Positions 59,996 through 64,000 of a stretch of 64,000 nucleotides of DNA are shown piece after piece. The notes under the pieces are model-generated. The model was given only the letters and a program-made list of their open reading frames with translations. It had not been told where the DNA came from and did no database searches. Location of the stretch: positions 1 to 64,000 of the forward strand of contig CAYSJJ010000010.1 of NCBI GenBank assembly GCA_964431365.1, in the 5' to 3' direction. The stretch comes from Geomobilibacter sp964431365. Its GTDB lineage: Bacteria; Desulfobacterota; Desulfuromonadia; Geobacterales; DSM-12255. Within the stretch, counting starts at the first letter, position 1. Every line of letters begins with the position of its first letter. Made by a program: the position numbers and the translations under genes.

Positions 59996-61333
59996 ATGGC
60001 GAAGCTCGAACGTGGCCCGTTTACAGACAAAGAAATCAGCAACTTAAAACCCCGAAAGACTGAATATTGGGTTAGAGAGGGGAAAGGCTTCTGTGTTCGA
60101 GTGTATCCGTCGGGAGAAAAGGCGTGGTACTACATTTACACGTTCGATGGCCGCAAGCGCTACATGCGCCTGGGCGAGGGGGCCTATCCAGAAGTTTCCC
60201 TGTCTGGCGCGCGCAAGCTGTTCAACAGTGCCAAGGTGAAAGTGGATAATGGGACAGATCCGCTGGCTGAACAAGACAACGAGAGAATAGCACGCAAACG
60301 CACACCCTTTGTTGCTGACTTCATAGACGAATACATCACGCGCTTTGCCAAGGAACACAACCGAGGATGGAAGGAAATAGAGCGAGCCCTGAAATCCGAA
60401 ATCGCGCCAAAGTGGGGAAAGCGCAAGATAACGGACATAAAGCGCCGAGACCTTGTTGTTATACTCGACGATATAACAGACAGGGGCGCACCCATTATGG
60501 CAAACAGAGTACTGGCATACACCCGCAAGATGTTTTCTTATGCCGTCAAACGTGATGCATTGGAAGCAAACCCTTTTATGGGGATGGATCGACCTTCTAA
60601 GGAAGAGGGCCGGGAACGGGCACTATCTGTTGATGAGATCAAAACACTATGGGCGAACCTGGACAAAGCCAAGATGAGCGACTGCATTAAACGCGCTTTG
60701 AAGCTTATTCTTGTGACCGCGCAACGGCCAGGCGAAGTAATCGGCATCCACTCAAGAGAAATTGCCGTTGAGCAGAAGGAGCAGAAGAACGACCGCGGAA
60801 AGGTTACCAGAACGTGGAATGAAACATGGTGGACGATCCCTGCAGAACGCAGCAAAAATAAGCAGGTTCACAGAGTATTTCTTACCCCGCTAGCACTGGA
60901 GTTGCTCGGCGACAAAGAAGGATACATTTTCGAATCTCCCGCGAACCCTGGCGTTGATGCAGCCGGGAACCCTCTCCCCCCCAAGCCTTACGAAGTGCGC
61001 ACCATGACCCACGATATCAAGGCCAATTTGCCGCACACGCCGGAAAGCAAGGTAGAGGACCGGCTGAAGATTGCTCACTTCACCCCCCATGATCTGCGCC
61101 GCAGCGCAGCTACATGCATGGCTGAAATGGGGATTCCTGGTGATATACTTGACCGCGTGCAGAACCACATCAGCAAACAAAAGCAGGGCGTAGGCCATAT
61201 CTATAACCGATACTCCTATGACAAGGAGAAGAGAGCCGCCCTTGAAGCCTGGGGGCGCAAGCTGACGTCGCTCATCACCAGCAGAGACAATTCGAACGTG
61301 ATAACGATGCAGCGTAAAGGGGCGAGGGGATGA
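59996..61333 (+). CDS. int: Tyrosine site-specific integrase
   Basis: This 445-residue integrase has an N-terminal arm-binding domain (~8-90: LKPRKTEYWVREGKGFCVRV), a SAM-like core-binding domain (~105-200) and a catalytic domain with Arg244 (TAQRPGEV), His365/Arg368 (HDLRRSAAT), His391 (QNHIS) and Tyr403 (HIYNRY), so it looks active. It lies 200 bp from the tRNA-Ser fragment and reads away from it into the element, the usual arrangement. The next gene overlaps its stop (ATGA). Confidence 0.95.
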   Translation: MAKLERGPFTDKEISNLKPRKTEYWVREGKGFCVRVYPSGEKAWYYIYTFDGRKRYMRLGEGAYPEVSLSGARKLFNSAKVKVDNGTDPLAEQDNERIARKRTPFVADFIDEYITRFAKEHNRGWKEIERALKSEIAPKWGKRKITDIKRRDLVVILDDITDRGAPIMANRVLAYTRKMFSYAVKRDALEANPFMGMDRPSKEEGRERALSVDEIKTLWANLDKAKMSDCIKRALKLILVTAQRPGEVIGIHSREIAVEQKEQKNDRGKVTRTWNETWWTIPAERSKNKQVHRVFLTPLALELLGDKEGYIFESPANPGVDAAGNPLPPKPYEVRTMTHDIKANLPHTPESKVEDRLKIAHFTPHDLRRSAATCMAEMGIPGDILDRVQNHISKQKQGVGHIYNRYSYDKEKRAALEAWGRKLTSLITSRDNSNVITMQRKGARG

Positions 61334-61572
61334 GCCGCAAGCAACAACGGGTATGGGCAACGATCCCACCAGAGCATCAAGATATGTTGAATCAGGCCAT
61401 GGCCGGCGAAGCTGGCACCAAATCACAAACAAAGCCAGCCTCACCACCAAAAGCAAAGCCGCCAGCAGCCNNNNNNNNNNTTCACTCAAAGAAAGACCCG
61501 TCTTCACGCGGGTGTTCGTCTTTTCTTTGCCTGGCTATCCGCTCAATCCTCGCTTCTGCCGGACACGCGTGA
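61330..61572 (+). CDS. Short protein coupled to the integrase (10-N gap)
   Basis: The ATG overlaps the integrase TGA. The visible N-terminus (MSRKQQRVWATIPPEHQDML, then a Lys/Pro/Ala-rich stretch) is plausible coding. Ten N at 61471-61480 follow, and the part after them overlaps a terminator-like hairpin, so the true stop probably lies in or just before the gap. Function unknown; a DNA-binding recombination accessory is possible. Confidence 0.45.
   Translation: MSRKQQRVWATIPPEHQDMLNQAMAGEAGTKSQTKPASPPKAKPPAAXXXXHSKKDPSSRGCSSFLCLAIRSILASAGHA
61488..61528 (+). terminator. Terminator-like hairpin after the integrase operon
   Basis: ACCCG (61496-61500) pairs with CGGGT (61509-61513) inside a longer AAAGAAAGAC/GTCTTTTCTTT arm pair, ending in a T-rich run. 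It supports an end of coding before this point. Confidence 0.5.
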
Positions 61573-61602
61573 CCATCGGGTTGGACGCCAGCGCTTGCAG
61601 CC

Positions 61603-62196
61603 TTGGATGATCCAGTCTTATTGCTTGCCGAGTACGAAACCATTTTTCGAGCTACCGGCGACCCGACCATACCGCTTGCTGTGCTCTGTACCGCTGTTGA
61701 TGCCGCGGGAAATTCCGAGAGCGTGACATTACCAGCATGGGCGGGGCGATTCTTGGCCCAAGGCTTCGCGCGTTATCTCGACGCCAGGGCATCGGGTGAC
61801 CGCGCCACGATCCTCGAAGAGTATCTGGGCATTGGATTGGAGGGGGAAGATGATGTTGCCAATTTAACGACGCTCGACCAGATGGCGAACCGTGTAAACT
61901 TGTTCCGTTGGTTATTCGGCCTCAAGTCTAGCGAAGCGGTCCACGTGGCCTATTCAATGCACCTTGACCAATGCTTGGGGCTAGGTCTCGCACCTGATAA
62001 GGTGGGCATAACAAGGAGCGAAAAGTCATTTAGGGATTTCTACGACCGCCGCCACGCCCGGCAGTATGAGGGGTGGCGGCAAGCCAAAGAGTCGGGCGGA
62101 GACATACCGACCGCAGAAGCCAGAGAAGCGGTACTGTCGATGCTACCGTCTGAATTAGCAAGCCGAGTGCAGAGAGAAGCCAAGGCGCTATCATAA
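61603..62196 (+). CDS. Element-borne protein of unknown function
   Basis: This frame of 197 residues is helical and charged, with a clean coding look from LLLAEYETIFRATGDPTIPL onward. The only in-frame start is TTG at 61603 without a clear ribosome site; the in-frame stop upstream is at 61570. I recognise no domain. The gap of N just upstream leaves a frameshift or an assembly error possible. A strong terminator follows at 62226. Confidence 0.6.
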   Translation: MDDPVLLLAEYETIFRATGDPTIPLAVLCTAVDAAGNSESVTLPAWAGRFLAQGFARYLDARASGDRATILEEYLGIGLEGEDDVANLTTLDQMANRVNLFRWLFGLKSSEAVHVAYSMHLDQCLGLGLAPDKVGITRSEKSFRDFYDRRHARQYEGWRQAKESGGDIPTAEAREAVLSMLPSELASRVQREAKALS

Positions 62197-62225
62197 CCCC
62201 CTCCACAAACCGATTAGCCGCACGC

Positions 62226-62259
62226 AAAGCCGCCCATTTCACAAGGGGCGGCTTTTTTA
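62226..62259 (+). terminator. Intrinsic terminator
   Basis: AAAGCCGCCC (62226-62235) pairs with GGGGCGGCTTT, followed by six T. It ends the 61603-62196 unit. Confidence 0.9.
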
Positions 62260-62271
62260 TTAAAAAAATTT

Positions 62272-62300
62272 ACTGTACGCAAGACATATCAACGTACAGT
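62272..62300. promoter_or_regulatory. ACTGTACG/CGTACAGT operator-like dyad
   Basis: ACTGTACG (62272-62279) and CGTACAGT (62293-62300) are perfect inverted arms 13 bases apart. They lie ~100 bases before the AlpA-like gene and after the terminator, a typical place for a phage-type repressor site. Confidence 0.55.
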
Positions 62301-62398
62301 TTTTTCAATCATTTCAGGATGTTGCGCCTTGCACCTCGCGTCGATATGGCATAATGTGAAGACAGATGAACAACACGCTTTTACATGGAGGCAAAAAG

Positions 62399-62578
62399 AT
62401 GGCACAGCGATTCATGAGGTCGGCAGAGGTTCGTGGAGCGGTCGGGGTATCATCAACCACCATCTGGAGGATGGAACGGGCGGGCTTGTTTCCAAAGAGG
62501 CGGCGCATATCCGCTGGGGCAGTAGGCTGGCTGGCGTCGGAGGTGGTCGAATGGTTGGAGTCGAGGGAAGCGGCATAG
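62399..62578 (+). CDS. AlpA-family transcriptional regulator / excisionase
   Basis: This 59-residue MerR-like helix-turn-helix protein has FMRSAEVRGAVGVSSTTIWRM, then ERAGLFPKRRRISAGAVGWL and SEVVEWLESR, the typical AlpA layout. GGAGG lies 7 bases before ATG 62399. AlpA-type proteins activate integrase genes or promote excision of integrative elements. Confidence 0.9.
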   Translation: MAQRFMRSAEVRGAVGVSSTTIWRMERAGLFPKRRRISAGAVGWLASEVVEWLESREAA

Positions 62579-62589
62579 GGGGGGCAGGC

Positions 62590-62835
62590 ATGAGACCCGA
62601 GACCATTACTATCAGCACCAGCAATATCGACGTGGCCGCCAGTGTCCAGACCGTTACCGGCATCATCCCGGAGATCGTCTATTCGGACGCCGCAGTGATT
62701 GCCAGTTTCATGTTCCCGGCGACTCCGGTTGTGCGAGAGGCGCTTGTCGGCTACGAAACTGGTTTGAACCTTGAAGCCAAGAGGCTGTTGGGCGTCCGCA
62801 ACCAGCTATTCAGGCGACTGAAGGTGGCGCGATGA
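62590..62835 (+). CDS. Small element-borne protein, unknown
   Basis: This 81-residue protein (MRPETITISTSNIDVAASVQ...) overlaps the next start by 4 bp (ATGA), which supports translation. It follows the AlpA stop by 11 bp. No domain is recognised. Confidence 0.6.
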   Translation: MRPETITISTSNIDVAASVQTVTGIIPEIVYSDAAVIASFMFPATPVVREALVGYETGLNLEAKRLLGVRNQLFRRLKVAR

Positions 62836-63245
62836 GCCGAGCCGTCCAGAAGAAACAGAAGCTACCCCCGTTCGTGGCCCTGACTTGGGAGGTGCTGAAC
62901 TCTGCGGCTTACAAGGAACTGCCGCCATCAGCAGCAAAAGCTCTGCCGTTCTTCTTGGGAAAGGATGGCCGGGCGGTTCGGAAGCAAGGCGGCGATTACA
63001 CGGGCACCTTCGAGTTTTCCTACGGGGAGGCGGAGGCAATGGGCTTTGCAACCCGGACCTTCGCCAGGGCAATCACCGACCTTGTTGCTCACGGCTTCAT
63101 AGAGATGGCCGGTTATGGCGGTCTTCGGGGTAACTGCAAGTCGTTCAACCGCTTCCAGTTGTCGGGACGATGGCGAAATTATGGTACAGCCCTCTTTCGG
63201 GACGTGCCTCGCTACCCTAACGAGCCGAACAAGAAGGCCGCTTAG
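62832..63245 (+). CDS. Conserved integrative-element protein, possible winged helix
   Basis: This 137-residue protein has LPPFVALTWEVLNSAAYKEL, SAAKALPFFLGKDGR and SYGEAEAMGFATRTFARAIT DLVAHGFIEMAG region, a pattern found in many integrative elements and resembling winged-helix plasmid replication or regulatory proteins. It is followed directly by the repeated TTTTGGCATCGG boxes, which it may bind. Function not established. Confidence 0.72.
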   Translation: MSRAVQKKQKLPPFVALTWEVLNSAAYKELPPSAAKALPFFLGKDGRAVRKQGGDYTGTFEFSYGEAEAMGFATRTFARAITDLVAHGFIEMAGYGGLRGNCKSFNRFQLSGRWRNYGTALFRDVPRYPNEPNKKAA

Positions 63246-63266
63246 ATGGTAATTCTAGAATACTCT

Positions 63267-63387
63267 GTACTTTTGGCATCGGTGGAGATGAGAGAAACCA
63301 CCCCTACAACTTCACTTTTGGCAGATGGCCGCCGTTCGCCGATGCCAAAAATACCGTTGTAGGCCGTTTCGCCGATGCCAAAAGTAC
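63267..63387. repeat. Array of four TTTTGGCATCGG boxes
   Basis: Copies are at 63267-63285 (plus), 63313-63328 (plus, diverged), 63337-63354 (minus) and 63370-63387 (minus), with consensus GTACTTTTGGCATCGGCG. The convergent arrangement in a non-coding 275-bp gap (63246-63524) suggests iterons or operators. Confidence 0.65.
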
Positions 63388-63524
63388 AGGCTGTCATGTT
63401 TTCGCCGGGAGAATCGGTGTTCATGCGTGGCCGGCCCATTCCCCGCTCATACTATTCAAACCATATAGATTCTACATAACATAAATCTCATTTATCTTAC
63501 TTCTTACCTTAAAAGGAGACTGCC

Positions 63525-63764
63525 GTGGAAAAGGTCCTTATTGCCGAGATCCTAACCAAGAAGCACGGCCGCAAAATCGTGGTGGAGCAGGACAATTGGC
63601 GCGGAACACCCATGGGCAATGTCCGCGAGTGGATATATCAGGAGGAGCTTGGCCAGTGGCTTCCCTCCAGGACTGTCGGTCTAAACCTTCCCATATGGCT
63701 GTGGGAGGAAATCGTTAAATACTTGCCTGCCATGTTGGGCAAAGAGCCCCAAGCAGTGCAGTGA
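63525..63764 (+). CDS. PC4/p15-like single-strand DNA-binding protein
   Basis: This 79-residue protein starts at GTG 63525 after AAAAGGAGA. It has strands VREWIYQEELGQWLPSRTVG and LNLPIWLWEEIVKYLPAM, similar to the PC4 transcriptional-coactivator fold (strand-GxWxPxxxGxxL-helix). A nucleic-acid-binding role in the element is likely. Confidence 0.6.
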   Translation: MEKVLIAEILTKKHGRKIVVEQDNWRGTPMGNVREWIYQEELGQWLPSRTVGLNLPIWLWEEIVKYLPAMLGKEPQAVQ

Positions 63765-63828
63765 CTAATCAGCCCTTAGCCACCCCAACCCCTGTCAACG
63801 ACGGGGCACAGCGAGGAGAAACAAGCAA

Positions 63829-64000
63829 TGGTGGGTACCTCACGAAGGATCTTCGACTGGAAGCAGCAGGTAAACGCAACCGCCCAAGAACTACAGGCAG
63901 GATCTACCGAGTTCAACGGCACCAAGTATCAAGCCGACTTTCAGCGGGCCGGCTGGCGAGCCTTGCAGGAGTTCAAGGCTGCGAAGCCCCGCCTCGCTGG
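63829..64000 (+). CDS. Start of an unidentified element gene (partial)
   Basis: ATG at 63829 follows GAGGAGA with good spacing and opens a frame (MVGTSRRIFDWKQQVNATAQ...) to the right edge. There are too few residues for assignment. Confidence 0.55.

Noticed and set aside
63525..63764. Toxin-antitoxin interpretation of the small element proteins
   Set aside because: No paired small genes with recognised toxin or antitoxin motifs; the protein looks PC4-like.

Overview
The window is GC-rich DNA (apart from its right end) from a bacterium that looks like a member of the Geobacteraceae / Desulfuromonadia. Signs of this are a multihaem c-type cytochrome, a DUF3365 haem protein, many PAS/HD-GYP/MCP signalling genes and a NifX-like/DUF134 pair. 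The taxonomic call is inferred from gene content only.

Region 1 (1-3581) is a mixed metabolic edge: the end of an unidentified gene, a MoaD/ThiS-like sulfur carrier, a nine-haem HAO-like cytochrome coupled to a propeller-type lipoprotein (both ending in SHOCT-like tails), and a small zinc-ribbon protein behind a good FNR/DNR-type promoter.

Region 2 (3622-28574, all minus strand) is a complete extracellular contractile injection system (eCIS). Transcription runs right to left: small unknown protein, sheath, tube, gp26-like protein, Pro-rich linker protein, Pvc16-like cap, AAA+ ATPase, small protein, CHAP peptidoglycan hydrolase, 4-TM membrane protein, DUF4157 cargo candidate, CIS_tube protein, LysM protein, gp27-like hub, gp5-like spike, PAAR-like tip, gp25, two baseplate-J-like proteins, gpI-like protein and a giant DUF6519 beta-helix protein. 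Many neighbours overlap by 4 bp (ATGA). There is one sheath and one tube and no recognisable tape-measure protein. No capsid, terminase or portal gene is present, so this is not a prophage. The apparent promoter has a run of nine G in its -35/-10 spacer.

Region 3 (28875-47220, minus strand) is an 18-kb, nearly gapless block of envelope and signalling genes: SLH/TPR lipoprotein, LPP20-like protein, transglutaminase, a composite GNA1162/FN3/beta-helix/TPR lipoprotein, DUF4384 protein, GAF-HD-GYP, WD40-metacaspase, FecR-TPR, CHASE2-adenylate cyclase, then an Mce/Mla-type lipid transport module (MlaE, MlaF-like, MlaD, TPR lipoprotein). The MlaF-like subunit has lost every ATPase motif. This looks like an undescribed envelope system in which a caspase-like protease, two nucleotide second messengers and a lipid transporter are linked, placed directly upstream of the eCIS.

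Region 4 (47509-56947) is a sensory block: small conserved protein, hybrid kinase with Cache and HPt domains, CheY-like regulator, MCP, triple-PAS kinase with an OmpR-type regulator, YjdM/PhnA-like protein, DUF3365 haem protein, DUF134 and NifX-like proteins.

Region 5 (about 57300-64000) is AT-richer mobile DNA: Fic protein, RadC-like protein and its usual small neighbour, then a truncated tRNA-Ser(CGA) 3' end (attachment site), a tyrosine integrase and the left end of an integrative element (AlpA regulator, PC4-like protein and others) that runs off the right edge.

Three runs of N are present. The 100-N run at 3720-3819 is flanked by an exact 55-bp repeat and is almost certainly a false gap; collapsing it restores the DUF6519 reading frame.
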